64,000 nucleotides of DNA. It comes from Streptomyces sp. NBC_01224 (lineage in GTDB: Bacteria; Actinomycetota; Actinomycetes; Streptomycetales; Streptomycetaceae). The stretch is from positions 5,017,001-5,081,000 of the forward strand of contig NZ_CP108529.1 in NCBI RefSeq assembly GCF_036002945.1, given 5' to 3'. The position numbers and the translations under genes are program-made. Positions within the stretch are counted from its first letter, which is position 1. Every line of letters begins with the position of its first letter. Of the stretch, positions 8,279 through 17,729 are shown in pieces. Under the pieces are notes generated by a model. The model saw nothing but the letters and a program-made list of their open reading frames with translations. It searched no databases and had not been told where the DNA came from.

Positions 8279-8896
8279 GTGAACAAGAAGCTTGCGGCCG
8301 CGCTGTCCGGCGGTGCGGTACTGGTACTTACGCTGTCGGGCTGCAGCAGCGACGACAACAGTGGCAAGGTGAACGCCTGGGCCAAGAAGGTCTGCGACCA
8401 GGTCCAGCCCCAACTGCAGAAGATCGCGAACGCCAACGCCGCCATCCAGCAGCAGACCGCCGACAACAGCAAGCCCGCCGACGTCCAGAGGACCGACTCG
8501 GCCGCCTTCCAGCAGATCTCGCAGGCGTACAAGGCACTGGGCGCGGCTGTCGATTCGGCGGGCGCGCCGCCGGTCGACGGCGGCGAGACCACGCAGAAGG
8601 AGGCCGTGAAGGAGCTCAACGCCTCCTCCGTGGCGTACGCGAACCTGCAGAAGAAGGTCGACGCCCTCAACACGAAGGACCAGGCGAAGTTCGCCGACGG
8701 TCTCAAGGGCATCGCGGACGAGCTGAACAAGATCAGTACCGGCGGTGACGAGGCGCTGAAGAAGCTCCAGTCCGGCGAGGTCGGCACCGCGATGGCGAAG
8801 CAGAAGGGCTGCCAGAAGCCGACGGCCTCGGTGCCGCCGAATACCGCTTCCTCGAAGTCGGCCTCCCCGTCCGCCTCTCCCAGCAAGAAGCCGTAA
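8279..8896 (+). CDS. Small secreted lipoprotein
   Basis: 205 residues. A lipoprotein signal peptide (VNKKLAAALSGGAVLVLTLSGC) has the lipobox LSGC. A soluble, Gln/Ala/Lys-rich, probably helical domain follows with spaced Cys residues (VCDQVQPQL, KGCQKP), and the tail is Ser/Pro rich (SASPSASPSKKP). Function is unknown; homologues sit beside hppA in other Streptomyces. The start is GTG 8279, with GGAAGGGA 8 nt upstream; the longer frame to 8261 lacks a site. A hairpin terminator follows the stop. Confidence 0.85.
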   Translation: MNKKLAAALSGGAVLVLTLSGCSSDDNSGKVNAWAKKVCDQVQPQLQKIANANAAIQQQTADNSKPADVQRTDSAAFQQISQAYKALGAAVDSAGAPPVDGGETTQKEAVKELNASSVAYANLQKKVDALNTKDQAKFADGLKGIADELNKISTGGDEALKKLQSGEVGTAMAKQKGCQKPTASVPPNTASSKSASPSASPSKKP

Positions 8897-8923
8897 CCGA
8901 ACGGAAGCGGCGGTTGTACGGAC

Positions 8924-8952
8924 GGCCCGGCGGCCACGGTGGGCGCCGGGCC
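8924..8952 (+). terminator. Hairpin terminator after the lipoprotein gene
   Basis: A perfect 9-bp stem, GGCCCGGCG/CGCCGGGCC, with an 11-nt loop lies inside a larger imperfect stem formed by AACGGAAGCGGC and GCCGCTGCCGTT. It starts 28 bp after the stop. It also sits just before the predicted promoter of the next gene. Confidence 0.7.
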
Positions 8953-8976
8953 GCTGCCGTTGTCAGTGGTAACGGC

Positions 8977-8982
8977 CACAAT
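8977..8982 (+). promoter_or_regulatory. -10-like hexamer of a leaderless transcript (methyltransferase)
   Basis: CACAAT ends exactly 6 nt before GTG 8989, and no Shine-Dalgarno is visible. The spacing equals that seen at seven other genes here, although the first base deviates from TANNNT. Confidence 0.4.
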
Positions 8983-8988
8983 GGGTGA

Positions 8989-10503
8989 GTGAGTACGACC
9001 AGTCTCCCCGCGCCCGACCGTTCGCCCCGGCTCCGCGAAGCCCTGCTCGCCGCCGCCTTCACCGCCGACGGGCTCCTCGACCTGCTCGGTGCGCCGGCCT
9101 ATGCCGCGCTCGCCCGCAGCGAGACGGTTCCGGCGCTGCGTGCCACCAGGGGGGACTCCCCGCTCGAAATACTGGTGCGGCTCTTCCTGCTCCAGCACTC
9201 CGTCCCGTACGAGCGGGCCCGCGCCGCGCTCCCACTGGCCGAGTGCATCGAGGACGGCTGGTTGACCCGGACCGGCGACGAGGTGCGGGCCACGGTCGAC
9301 GTACGCCCGTACAGCGGGCCCGAGGGACAGGACTGGTACATCGTCTCCGACCTGGGCTGCGCGGTCGGCGGCGCGGGCGGCATCGGTTCGCGCGAGGAGG
9401 GCGTGGTCCTCGGAGTCGGCGGAGCGTCCACCACGCTCGCCGGGATCACCGTCCGTACGCCTGTCGCCTCCGCGCTCGATGTCGGTACGGGCTCCGGCAT
9501 CCAGGCGCTGCACGCCTCGCAGCACGCCACCCGAGTCACGGCCACCGACCTCAACCCGCGTGCGCTGGACTTCACCCGGCTGACGCTCGCCCTGTCCGAT
9601 GCCGCCCCGGCCGAGCTGCGCCAGGGTTCCCTGTACGAGCCGGTCGGAACCGAGACGTACGACCTGATCGTCTCCAACCCGCCATTCGTCATCTCGCCCG
9701 GCGCTCGCCTCACCTACCGCGACGGCGGCATGGGCGGCGACGATCTGTGCCGGACCCTGGTGCAGCAGTCGGGCGACCGGTTGAACGAAGGCGGATATGC
9801 CCACTTCCTCGCCAACTGGCAGCACATCGAGGGCGAGGAGTGGCAGAACCGGCTGAGTTCCTGGGTGCCTCACGGCTGCGACGCCTGGATCGTGCAGCGC
9901 GAGGTCCAGGACGTCACGCAGTACGCGGAGCTGTGGCTGCGCGACAGCGGCGACCACCGCACGGACCCGGCAGAGTACGCCGCACGGTACGACGCCTGGC
10001 TGGACGAGTTCGAGGCCCGCAAGACCAAGGGCGTCGGCTTCGGCTGGATCACCCTGCGGAAGTCCGCCGCGGCTGCCGCCGGGAACCCGTCCGTCGTGAT
10101 CGAGGAGTGGCCGCATGCGGTGGAGCAGCCGCTCGGACCGGCCGTCCAGGCCCACTTCGCCCGCCAGGACTACCTCCGCGAACAGGACGACGCGGCGCTC
10201 CTGGCCGGCCATTTCGCACTCGCCGCCGAGGTCGTGCAGGAGCAGGTCGGACTGCCGGGCGCGGAGGACCCCGAGCATGTGGTGCTCCGTCAGAACCGCG
10301 GCATGCGGCGTGCGACGAAGGTCGACGCCGTCGGCGCGGGCTTTGCGGGCGTGTGCGACGGAACACTGCCCGCGGGCCGGATCCTGGACGCGATCGCCCA
10401 GTTGATGAACGAGGACCCCGTGCTGCTGCGCGATCGCACCCCGCAGGCGATCCGACTGCTGGTGGAGGAGGGCTTCCTGGAGCCGGTGCCGTCGGCGAGC
10501 TGA
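8989..10503 (+). CDS. Class I SAM-dependent methyltransferase (HemK/RlmG-like NPPF type)
   Basis: 504 residues. The SAM-binding motif I is ALDVGTGSGIQAL (about residue 163), the acidic loop is TATDLNPRAL, and motif IV is SNPPFVISP (about 226). The NPPF motif indicates N-methylation of an amide or exocyclic amine, as in the HemK/PrmC and RsmC/RlmG groups. About 150 N-terminal residues form an extra domain and about 170 C-terminal residues follow. The substrate is not predictable. The start is GTG 8989 (a second GTG at 8985 is out of frame). A strong hairpin follows the stop. Confidence 0.8.
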   Translation: MSTTSLPAPDRSPRLREALLAAAFTADGLLDLLGAPAYAALARSETVPALRATRGDSPLEILVRLFLLQHSVPYERARAALPLAECIEDGWLTRTGDEVRATVDVRPYSGPEGQDWYIVSDLGCAVGGAGGIGSREEGVVLGVGGASTTLAGITVRTPVASALDVGTGSGIQALHASQHATRVTATDLNPRALDFTRLTLALSDAAPAELRQGSLYEPVGTETYDLIVSNPPFVISPGARLTYRDGGMGGDDLCRTLVQQSGDRLNEGGYAHFLANWQHIEGEEWQNRLSSWVPHGCDAWIVQREVQDVTQYAELWLRDSGDHRTDPAEYAARYDAWLDEFEARKTKGVGFGWITLRKSAAAAAGNPSVVIEEWPHAVEQPLGPAVQAHFARQDYLREQDDAALLAGHFALAAEVVQEQVGLPGAEDPEHVVLRQNRGMRRATKVDAVGAGFAGVCDGTLPAGRILDAIAQLMNEDPVLLRDRTPQAIRLLVEEGFLEPVPSAS

Positions 10504-10522
10504 TGGCGTTGCTCTCGTCCCA

Positions 10523-10554
10523 GCCCCACCCCGGCCCTGGTCCCGGGGTGGGGC
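10523..10554 (+). terminator. Hairpin terminator after the methyltransferase gene
   Basis: A 12-bp perfect stem, GCCCCACCCCGG/CCGGGGTGGGGC, with an 8-nt loop lies 20 bp after the stop. The remainder of the gap (10555-10864, about 310 bp) shows no gene I can support; it should contain the promoter of the small membrane protein gene. Confidence 0.75.
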
Positions 10555-10864
10555 GGCTGCCGACTCCGCCACCGCGGCTGTCTCCGGCACCGGGTTCCGT
10601 TCCGGTCCGGGTGCGTGCTGCCGTGTGTAATGAACGGGCTCGCCACCAGCGCCTTCATGCTCACCGCCGGCGGTCCGCCGCGGGGCTGTGGATTCCGGTT
10701 GGCTTGCGGACCGGTGTTGCCCCGGGGCTTCGGCCTCGCGCTTCCGGGATGTGTGAATCCGGCCATTCACCGGGGGTTCGCGTGCACGACGCCCTGGGGT
10801 GGCAGCCTCCCCCTGACCGGATGGCACGGGCCCCGGCCGACCAGGGACAGGGAGGCGTACGGAC

Positions 10865-11062
10865 ATGGAGAGCGGACCTGCGGTCTTCGCCGGAACAGCA
10901 TTCGCGCTGTTCGGCGCCGCGCTGCTGCTGTGGACGGGGGCGCGCGTGCTGCACCGCGCGCCGGTGGCGCACGGTGTGAGCCCCGTCGCCTCCGCAGCTC
11001 TCGCCACTGTGTTCGGCGTACTTTTTCTCGTCCTCGGTGTGTGGTGCTTCACCCGCATCTGA
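10865..11062 (+). CDS. Small two-helix membrane protein
   Basis: 65 residues with two hydrophobic segments (AVFAGTAFALFGAALLLWTG and ASAALATVFGVLFLVLGVW) joined by a short basic loop (ARVLHRAP). It ends CFTRI. There is no signal cleavage site and no recognised domain. ATG 10865 has a GGGAGG site about 10 bp upstream. It lies alone between the methyltransferase gene and topA in a position that also carries a small gene in other Streptomyces. Function unknown. The 330 bp that follow before topA contain no other coding sequence and should include the topA promoter. Confidence 0.75.
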   Translation: MESGPAVFAGTAFALFGAALLLWTGARVLHRAPVAHGVSPVASAALATVFGVLFLVLGVWCFTRI

Positions 11063-11392
11063 TCCACTCCCCGCCGGACCGGGCCGGAAACCGCAGGTCA
11101 CGGCGGCCAGTGGCAGGGAACACGCCCGGCCCGTCCGCCACTCACCGCCGGTGCCGGCAGCGCCGCCACAGCAACCAGAAACCCGCAGGCAGCGGCCGTG
11201 TGCGCGGCGAACCGGGCAGTCCGGGCGGCAGGAATGGCGGAAGTCGGGTTACCGTTCGAGTGGCCGTTGCGGGCTTTTGCCGTTTGACACGGGGGCGGGT
11301 TGTACCGTCACACTCCGCAGCGACAGCACCGTCGGCAGCGTCATCGCGCTGCCCGGATGCCCACTGAGTGTCGACCGGAGAGAAGAGCGAAG

Positions 11393-14266
11393 TTGTCCCC
11401 GACCAGCGAGACCGCACAGGGCGGCCGCCGACTCGTCATCGTCGAGTCGCCTGCCAAGGCGAAGACGATCAAGGGCTACCTCGGCCCCGGATACGTCGTC
11501 GAGGCGAGCGTCGGGCACATCCGCGACCTGCCGAACGGCGCCGCCGAGGTCCCGGACGAGTACACCGGCGAGGTCCGTCGGCTCGGCGTAGACGTCGAGC
11601 ATGACTTCCAGCCCGTCTACGTCGTCAACGCGGACAAGAAGGCGCAGGTCAGGAAGCTCAAGCAGCTACTGGCCGAGTCCGACGAACTCTTCCTCGCCAC
11701 CGATGAGGACCGCGAGGGCGAAGCCATCGCGTGGCACCTGCAGGAAGTTCTGAAGCCCAAGGTCCCGGTCCACCGGATGGTCTTCCACGAGATCACCAAG
11801 GACGCGATCCGGGAGGCCGTCGCCAACCCGCGCGAGCTCAATCAGCGCATGGTCGATGCCCAGGAGACCCGCCGAATCCTCGACCGTCTCTACGGCTACG
11901 AGGTCTCGCCGGTCCTGTGGAAGAAGGTCATGCCGCGCCTGTCGGCCGGCCGCGTCCAGTCCGTGGCGACCCGACTCGTCGTCGAGCGGGAGCGCGAGCG
12001 CATCGCCTTCCGTTCCGCCGAGTACTGGGACCTGACCGGCACCTTCGCCACCGGCCGCACCGGTGACGCCTCCGACCCGTCGACCCTCGTCGCCCGCCTC
12101 AGCGCGGTCGACGGCCGCCGCATCGCCCAGGGCCGTGACTTCGGTCCGGACGGGCGGCTGAAGTCCGGCTCCGGTCAGGTGCTGCACCTGGACGAGACGA
12201 ACGCCCGCGCCCTGGCCGCCGCGCTCGCCGACGCCACGTTCGCCGTACGGTCCGTCGAGTCGAAGCCGTACCGTCGCTCCCCATACGCCCCGTTCCGCAC
12301 GACGACCCTCCAGCAGGAGGCGAGCCGGAAGCTGGGCTTCGGGGCCAAGGCCACCATGCAGGTCGCGCAGAAGCTGTACGAGAACGGCTTCATCACCTAC
12401 ATGCGTACCGACTCCACGACCCTCTCCGACACCGCGATCTCCGCGGCAAGGGCGCAGGTCACGCAGTTGTACGGTGCCGACTACCTGCCGGAGAAGCCGC
12501 GTACGTACGCCGGGAAGGTCAAGAACGCGCAGGAGGCGCACGAGGCGATCCGCCCCTCCGGCGACCGCTTCCGCACCCCTGCCGAGACCGGCCTCACCGG
12601 CGACCAGTTCCGGCTCTACGAGCTGATCTGGAAGCGAACCGTCGCCTCCCAGATGAAGGACGCGGTCGGTAACTCCGTCACCGTCAAGATCGGTGGCCGG
12701 GCGAGCGACGGCCGGGACGCCGAGTTCTCCGCGTCCGGCAAGACGATCACCTTCCACGGCTTCATGAAGGCGTACGTCGAAGGCGCCGACGACCCGAACG
12801 CCGAGCTCGACGACCGTGAGCGGCGCCTCCCGCAGGTCACCGAGGGCGATGCGCTGTCCGCCGAGGAGATCTCGGTCGACGGCCACGCCACCAAGCCGCC
12901 GGCCCGCTACACCGAGGCCTCGCTGGTCAAGGAGCTCGAAGAGCGCGAGATCGGCCGCCCGTCGACGTATGCCTCGATCATCGGCACCATCCTCGACCGC
13001 GGCTATGTCTTCAAGAAGGGCACCGCGCTCGTCCCGTCCTTCCTCTCCTTCGCCGTGGTCAACCTGCTGGAGAAGCACTTCGGCCGGCTCGTCGACTACG
13101 ACTTCACCGCGAAGATGGAGGACGATCTCGACCGCATCGCGCGCGGCGAGGCCCAGTCCGTGCCGTGGCTGAAGCGCTTCTACTTCGGTGCGGGCGCCGG
13201 CGACACGGCTGGCGCGGGAGCGGCATCCGACGCGGGCAACGGCGACGGCGACCACCTGGGCGGTCTGAAGGAGCTCGTCACCGACCTCGGCGCGATCGAC
13301 GCGCGTGAGATCTCCTCCTTCCCCGTCGGCAACGACATCAAGCTCCGGGTCGGCCGGTACGGCCCGTACATCGAGCGCGGCGAGAAGGACTCCGAGGGTC
13401 ACCAGCGCGCGGACGTGCCGGAGGACCTGGCGCCCGACGAACTGTCCGTCGAGTACGCGGAGGAGCTGCTGGCCAAGCCGAGCGGCGACTTCGAGCTCGG
13501 TGCGGACCCGGTCACCGGGCACCAGATCATCGCCAAGGACGGGCGTTACGGCCCGTACGTCACCGAGGTACTGCCCGAGGGCACCCCGAAGACCGGCAAG
13601 AACGCGGTCAAGCCGCGGACGGCCTCGCTCTTCAAGTCCATGTCGCCGGACACGGTGACGCTGGCCGACGCGCTCAGGCTGATGTCGCTGCCGCGTGTCG
13701 TGGGCGAGGACTCCGACGGCGTCGAGATCACCGCGCAGAACGGCCGCTACGGCCCGTACCTGAAGAAGGGCACGGACTCGCGGTCGCTGACCTCCGAGGA
13801 ACAGCTCTTCGACATCACCCTCGAAGAGGCCCTCGCGATCTACGCCCAGCCCAAGCAGCGCGGCCGCGCCGCCGCCAAGCCGCCGCTGAAGGAACTGGGC
13901 ACCGACCCGGTGAGCGGGGCTCCGGTCGTGGTCAAGGACGGGCGCTTCGGTGCGTACGTCACCGACGGCGAGACCAACGCGACGCTGCGGACCGACGACA
14001 GCGTCGAGACCATCACGCCGGAGCGCGGCTACGAGCTGCTCGCCGAGAAGCGCGCCAAGGGGCCCGCCAAGAAGAAGACGGCCAAGAAGGCCCCGGCCAA
14101 GAAGGCGACCGCGAAGAAGGCGACCGCGAAGAAGACGGTGGCCAAGAAGACGACCGCGGCAGCCAAGAAGACCGCGGCGAAGAAGACGACGACCGCGAAG
14201 AAGACAACTACGGCGAAGAAGGCGACTGCGGCGAAGAGGACGACTGCGGCGTCTGTGGAGGACTGA
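11393..14266 (+). CDS. topA: DNA topoisomerase I
   Basis: 957 residues. The TOPRIM domain starts VIVESPAKAKTI and holds the acidic motif DEDREGEAIAWHL. The active-site tyrosine is in FITYMRTDST. Several Topo_C repeats follow, each with a GRYGPY(V/I/L)-type core, in place of zinc fingers. The last ~75 residues are a Lys/Ala/Thr tail of KKAT(A/K) repeats, which in Streptomyces gives high DNA affinity and processivity. The TTG start 11393 (SPTSETAQGG) matches the known Streptomyces N-terminus and follows GGAGAGAAG. topA expression is supercoiling-sensitive in S. coelicolor. Confidence 0.96.
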   Translation: MSPTSETAQGGRRLVIVESPAKAKTIKGYLGPGYVVEASVGHIRDLPNGAAEVPDEYTGEVRRLGVDVEHDFQPVYVVNADKKAQVRKLKQLLAESDELFLATDEDREGEAIAWHLQEVLKPKVPVHRMVFHEITKDAIREAVANPRELNQRMVDAQETRRILDRLYGYEVSPVLWKKVMPRLSAGRVQSVATRLVVERERERIAFRSAEYWDLTGTFATGRTGDASDPSTLVARLSAVDGRRIAQGRDFGPDGRLKSGSGQVLHLDETNARALAAALADATFAVRSVESKPYRRSPYAPFRTTTLQQEASRKLGFGAKATMQVAQKLYENGFITYMRTDSTTLSDTAISAARAQVTQLYGADYLPEKPRTYAGKVKNAQEAHEAIRPSGDRFRTPAETGLTGDQFRLYELIWKRTVASQMKDAVGNSVTVKIGGRASDGRDAEFSASGKTITFHGFMKAYVEGADDPNAELDDRERRLPQVTEGDALSAEEISVDGHATKPPARYTEASLVKELEEREIGRPSTYASIIGTILDRGYVFKKGTALVPSFLSFAVVNLLEKHFGRLVDYDFTAKMEDDLDRIARGEAQSVPWLKRFYFGAGAGDTAGAGAASDAGNGDGDHLGGLKELVTDLGAIDAREISSFPVGNDIKLRVGRYGPYIERGEKDSEGHQRADVPEDLAPDELSVEYAEELLAKPSGDFELGADPVTGHQIIAKDGRYGPYVTEVLPEGTPKTGKNAVKPRTASLFKSMSPDTVTLADALRLMSLPRVVGEDSDGVEITAQNGRYGPYLKKGTDSRSLTSEEQLFDITLEEALAIYAQPKQRGRAAAKPPLKELGTDPVSGAPVVVKDGRFGAYVTDGETNATLRTDDSVETITPERGYELLAEKRAKGPAKKKTAKKAPAKKATAKKATAKKTVAKKTTAAAKKTAAKKTTTAKKTTTAKKATAAKRTTAASVED

Positions 14267-14279
14267 CCGTACGACCGAT

Positions 14280-14317
14280 CGCCGGAGGGGCTGGGTTTTC
14301 CAGCCCCTCCGGCGTTT
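14280..14317 (+). terminator. topA terminator
   Basis: A perfect 15-bp stem, CGCCGGAGGGGCTGG/CCAGCCCCTCCGGCG, with loop GTTTT, then TTT. The left arm shares GCCGGAGGGGCTGGG with the dispersed repeat 140 bp further on. Confidence 0.9.
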
Positions 14318-14380
14318 GCGTACCGGGGTCGGGTGGGCGAGGCTGGGGCGCCTGCGGCGGGGCCGGTCCCCTGACCGCGC

Positions 14381-14438
14381 TTTCCCGGAACCGGCGCTCT
14401 GCCCCGGACCCCACTCCTCAAGCGCCGGAGGGGCTGGG
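14381..14438 (+). repeat. Dispersed Streptomyces intergenic repeat, copy 1
   Basis: A noncoding segment containing GCTCTGCCCCGGACCCC, followed by GCCGGAGGGGCTGGG. It aligns over about 58 bp, with few differences, to 27126-27184. Very similar sequences are common between Streptomyces genes in my experience. The whole 14318-14543 gap contains only this and GC-rich sequence. Confidence 0.7.
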
Positions 14439-14531
14439 AATGCCCCTCCATCGCCGGGGTGCTGGAGACGCCCGCACCCCCGGGACGCCCATATGTTCGG
14501 GCGGGGCCTCCGGGGACCCCGCCGCTCCGGA

Positions 14532-14537
14532 TAGGCT
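14532..14537 (+). promoter_or_regulatory. -10 hexamer of a leaderless transcript (tmk fusion)
   Basis: TAGGCT ends 6 nt before ATG 14544, and no ribosome site is visible. A transcript starting at the A of ATG is expected. Confidence 0.6.
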
Positions 14538-14543
14538 GGGCGG

Positions 14544-17500
14544 ATGACGCGAGCCGAGCAGCCAACGGTCGTGAGCCCCACCTCCGACACACTTGCCGCA
14601 GACTCACGCGAGCGCGCCGTACGAGCCCTGTTGCGTGTTCCCCCGCTGAAGCGGTTGTGGAGCGCCCAGCTCGTCGGCAGTATCGGCGATGCACTCGCCC
14701 TTCTCGTGCTGGTGCTGATGTCGCTGCAAGCGGCGGTCCTTGAGGGCTCATTCGGAGCCGGGTACCGAGGGGCGGCGTTTGCCGTCGCCGCGGTGTTCGG
14801 TGCCCGGATCCTTGCCACCCTGCTCTTCGGAGCCGTACTCCTGGGGCCGCTGACGACGCTCACCGCGCCAGGAGGACCGCTGGACCGGCGGTGGCTGATG
14901 ATCGGGACGGACGGGCTGCGGCTCGCGCTGCTGGTCGTCGCACCGCTGTGGATCGACTGGATGCCGGACAAGGCGCTCATGATGATCCTCATCACCGTCT
15001 TCGTCATCGGCGCAGCCGAACGCCTGTGGACGGTTGCCAAGGACGGTGCCGCCCCCGCGCTGCTGCCCGCCCCGCCCCCCGAAGGCGCCGCTGTACGTCC
15101 GCTGCCCGACCACCTCGACGCACTGCGCCGGCTCTCCATCCGTACCGACTTCGCCGCCATTCCGGCCGCCGCGGCCGTCCTGCTGATCGCCACGCTCATC
15201 GGCAACCTGCTGGGCTCGGGCCTGGAGTGGTTCTCGGTCCACCAGGCGGCCCTCGGCTCGTACGTCGCGGCCGGGCTCTTCTCGGCCTCGATCTCCACCC
15301 TGTACTTCCTGGAACTGCCCGGTTCGCAGACGCCCCGCCCGCGCTCGCCGCTGGAGGGCCTGCGCCGGCCGTCGACCGGCAGCGGACCCGACAAGGGCCG
15401 CACCGGATCCGTGCCGCTGATCGTCGGCGTCTCTGCCGCAGTCGCCGGAGCCATTGCCGCCGCTGCCGCCGTCGCCGTACTGCACGCCGCCGACCTGGGC
15501 GGCGGCCCCGCCACCTTCGCCCTGCTGATCCTCGGTCTGACCGGAGCCACGGGTGTCGGCATCCGAACCGCGGGGAAGGTGCTGCCCGCGCTGTCGCGGC
15601 GCCGGCTGCTCGCGCTGGCCACCGCCGTCACGGGCATCGCACTCCTTGCCATGGGACTCGTGCCGGACACGGCGACCGTGCTGATGATCGCGGTGCTCGC
15701 CGGATACGCGGCGGGTGTCGCGGCCGGCACCGGTCATGTCCTGGTCGACCAGGAGACCGAGGAGTTCCGCCGGGCCAGGACCACCGAACACCTCCAGGCC
15801 GTCGTACGGGTCCTCATCGCGCTCGGCGCGCTCGCGGGCCCGCTGCTGGCCGCCGCGATCGGCGAGCACCGGCTGACCTCCGGGAACTTCGTCTTCGCCC
15901 ACGGCGGAGCGGCCTTCGCGCTGATGCTGATCGGCGCACTGCTGCTGCCCGTCTCCGTGATCGTCCTCGCCAAGACGGACGACCGCTCCGGAGTGCCGCT
16001 GCGCCGTGATCTGCGCGAGGCACTGCGCGGCGGCGACCCGGCCGTCGCCCCCGCCGCGACCGGTTTCTTCCTCGTCCTGGAGGGCGGCGACGGCGCCGGC
16101 AAGTCCACCCAGGTCGAGGCGCTCACCGAGTGGATCCGCGCCAAGGGCCACGAGGTCGTCGTCACCCGCGAGCCGGGCGCGACGCCGGTCGGCAAGCGGC
16201 TGCGCTCGATCCTGCTCGATGTGTCGTCGGCCGGGCTCTCCAACCGGGCCGAGGCACTGCTGTACGCCGCCGACCGCGCCGAGCACGTCGACTCGGTCGT
16301 CCGTCCGGCGCTGGAGCGGGGCGCGATCGTCATCTCCGACCGCTACATCGACTCGTCCGTTGCCTACCAGGGCGCGGGCCGTGACCTCTCCCCGACCGAG
16401 ATCGCCCGGATCTCGCGCTGGGCGACGAGTGGACTCGTACCGCATCTGACGGTGTTGCTGGACGTCGACCCGGAGACCGCGCGGGAACGGTTCACCGAGG
16501 CGCCCGACCGGCTGGAGTCCGAGCCGCCAGAGTTCCACGCCCGGGTGCGGTCCGGCTTCCTGACGCTGGCCGCGGCCGACCCGACCCGCTACCTGGTGGT
16601 GGACGCGGGCCAGGATCCGGAATCGATCACCACGGTCGTACGCCACCGGCTCGACCAGCTTCTCCCGCTCTCCGAGGCCGAGATCAAGGCCCAGGAGGAG
16701 GCGCGCAAGGCCGCCGAGGAAGAGGCCAGGCGCAAGGCCGAGGAAGAGGCGGCCCGCAAGGCCGAGGAGGAGCGGCTGGAGCGCGAGCGGCAGGAACAGC
16801 TCGCCAAGCTCCGTGCCGAGGAGGAGGAGCGCAAGCGCCGCGAACTGGAGGAGGCACGCCAGCGCGAGGCCGAACGCCAGGCGGAGGAGGCTCGGCAGCG
16901 GGCCGAGGAAGCCCGGCGTCTGGCCGAGGAGGAGAGGACCAGGCTGGCGGCCGAGGAAGCGGCCCGCGAGGCCGAGCAGGCCCGGCTGCGCAGGCAGGCC
17001 GAGGAGGAGGCCCGGCTGCGCAAGGAGGCCGAGGCGCGGCGGCTGGAGAAGCAGCGCAAGGCCGAAGAGGCGTTGCTGCGGGCCGAGGAAGCCCGTCGGC
17101 AGGCCGAGGCCGAGGCGGCTGCGGCGGCGTCCGTGCCGGACAGCGAGATCACGGTGTCGACACCGATCGTCAACCCGAACGATGTGACGCAGCCGGTGCC
17201 TTCGCCGGTCACCCCGCCCTCGCCCTCCGACGAGGCCGAGACGGCAATGATTCCGAAGATCCATGACCGGTCCGAGCGCCCTGGCGCGGCGGGTGCCGCG
17301 GATGAGACGGCGGTTCTTCCTCCGGTACGGGACGTACGCGACGCCCGGGCTGCTCGTGACGCCCGGGACGTGAATCCGGCAGACCGGGTTCCGCGGGGCA
17401 TCTTCCGTGACGAGCGCCCGGCGGACTCCGCCCGGGAGAGCGAGAACGAGCGCACGCGCGAGCTTCCGCAGATCAGCGACCCGCATGCGGTCGCCCCGCA

Positions 17501-17693
17501 GCCGGCTCAGGACCACTGGGACGGTCAGGAACGTCAGGAACACCAGGAGCGCCGGGGCCGGCGCCCTCGTCCCGACTGGGCCGAGGAGACACCGCTGGAC
17601 GATCTTCCGACGCTGGCGGACGAGCTGCTGGGCGACCGCAGCGACGACGAGGACTCAGGCCCCTCGGGCCGGGGACGGCGCCCGCGCCGCTGA
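14544..17693 (+). CDS. tmk: MFS-like membrane domain fused to thymidylate kinase with coiled-coil tail
   Basis: 1049 residues in three parts. Residues 1 to about 495 contain many hydrophobic helices of an MFS-type transporter-like domain. Residues about 507-705 are a complete thymidylate kinase, with P-loop EGGDGAGKSTQ, the LID/ERF-type regions and DRYIDSSVAYQGAGR. Residues about 712-860 are a nearly uninterrupted Glu/Ala/Arg/Lys coiled coil (EEARRKAEEE repeats), and the rest is an acidic disordered tail. Tmk makes dTDP from dTMP. The fusion is typical of streptomycetes and would tether the kinase to the membrane. It is followed by holB, as tmk is in many bacteria. It is probably leaderless. 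Confidence 0.92.
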   Translation: MTRAEQPTVVSPTSDTLAADSRERAVRALLRVPPLKRLWSAQLVGSIGDALALLVLVLMSLQAAVLEGSFGAGYRGAAFAVAAVFGARILATLLFGAVLLGPLTTLTAPGGPLDRRWLMIGTDGLRLALLVVAPLWIDWMPDKALMMILITVFVIGAAERLWTVAKDGAAPALLPAPPPEGAAVRPLPDHLDALRRLSIRTDFAAIPAAAAVLLIATLIGNLLGSGLEWFSVHQAALGSYVAAGLFSASISTLYFLELPGSQTPRPRSPLEGLRRPSTGSGPDKGRTGSVPLIVGVSAAVAGAIAAAAAVAVLHAADLGGGPATFALLILGLTGATGVGIRTAGKVLPALSRRRLLALATAVTGIALLAMGLVPDTATVLMIAVLAGYAAGVAAGTGHVLVDQETEEFRRARTTEHLQAVVRVLIALGALAGPLLAAAIGEHRLTSGNFVFAHGGAAFALMLIGALLLPVSVIVLAKTDDRSGVPLRRDLREALRGGDPAVAPAATGFFLVLEGGDGAGKSTQVEALTEWIRAKGHEVVVTREPGATPVGKRLRSILLDVSSAGLSNRAEALLYAADRAEHVDSVVRPALERGAIVISDRYIDSSVAYQGAGRDLSPTEIARISRWATSGLVPHLTVLLDVDPETARERFTEAPDRLESEPPEFHARVRSGFLTLAAADPTRYLVVDAGQDPESITTVVRHRLDQLLPLSEAEIKAQEEARKAAEEEARRKAEEEAARKAEEERLERERQEQLAKLRAEEEERKRRELEEARQREAERQAEEARQRAEEARRLAEEERTRLAAEEAAREAEQARLRRQAEEEARLRKEAEARRLEKQRKAEEALLRAEEARRQAEAEAAAAASVPDSEITVSTPIVNPNDVTQPVPSPVTPPSPSDEAETAMIPKIHDRSERPGAAGAADETAVLPPVRDVRDARAARDARDVNPADRVPRGIFRDERPADSARESENERTRELPQISDPHAVAPQPAQDHWDGQERQEHQERRGRRPRPDWAEETPLDDLPTLADELLGDRSDDEDSGPSGRGRRPRR

Positions 17694-17701
17694 TCCGCGG
17701 A

Positions 17702-17729
17702 GGCTGCCGGGCGGGTCTGCCCGGCAGCC
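17702..17729 (+). terminator. Hairpin terminator after tmk
   Basis: A perfect 11-bp stem, GGCTGCCGGGC/GCCCGGCAGCC, with a 6-nt loop lies 8 bp after the stop. It may attenuate rather than fully stop transcription into holB. Confidence 0.75.

Noticed and set aside
7870..11067. Long minus-strand open frame opposite the lipoprotein and methyltransferase genes
   Set aside because: It is antisense to two genes with clear family motifs and crosses two terminators, and its translation is Gly/Arg/Pro low-complexity sequence.
11284..11308. topA promoter TTGACA...TACCGT
   Set aside because: The spacer is only 13 bp, and other -10 candidates nearby are poor. The promoter must lie in this gap, but I cannot place it.
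11666..15730. Very long open frame on the minus strand opposite topA and tmk
   Set aside because: It is a high-GC antisense shadow: it crosses two well-supported genes and a terminator, and its product is low-complexity with no recognisable domain.
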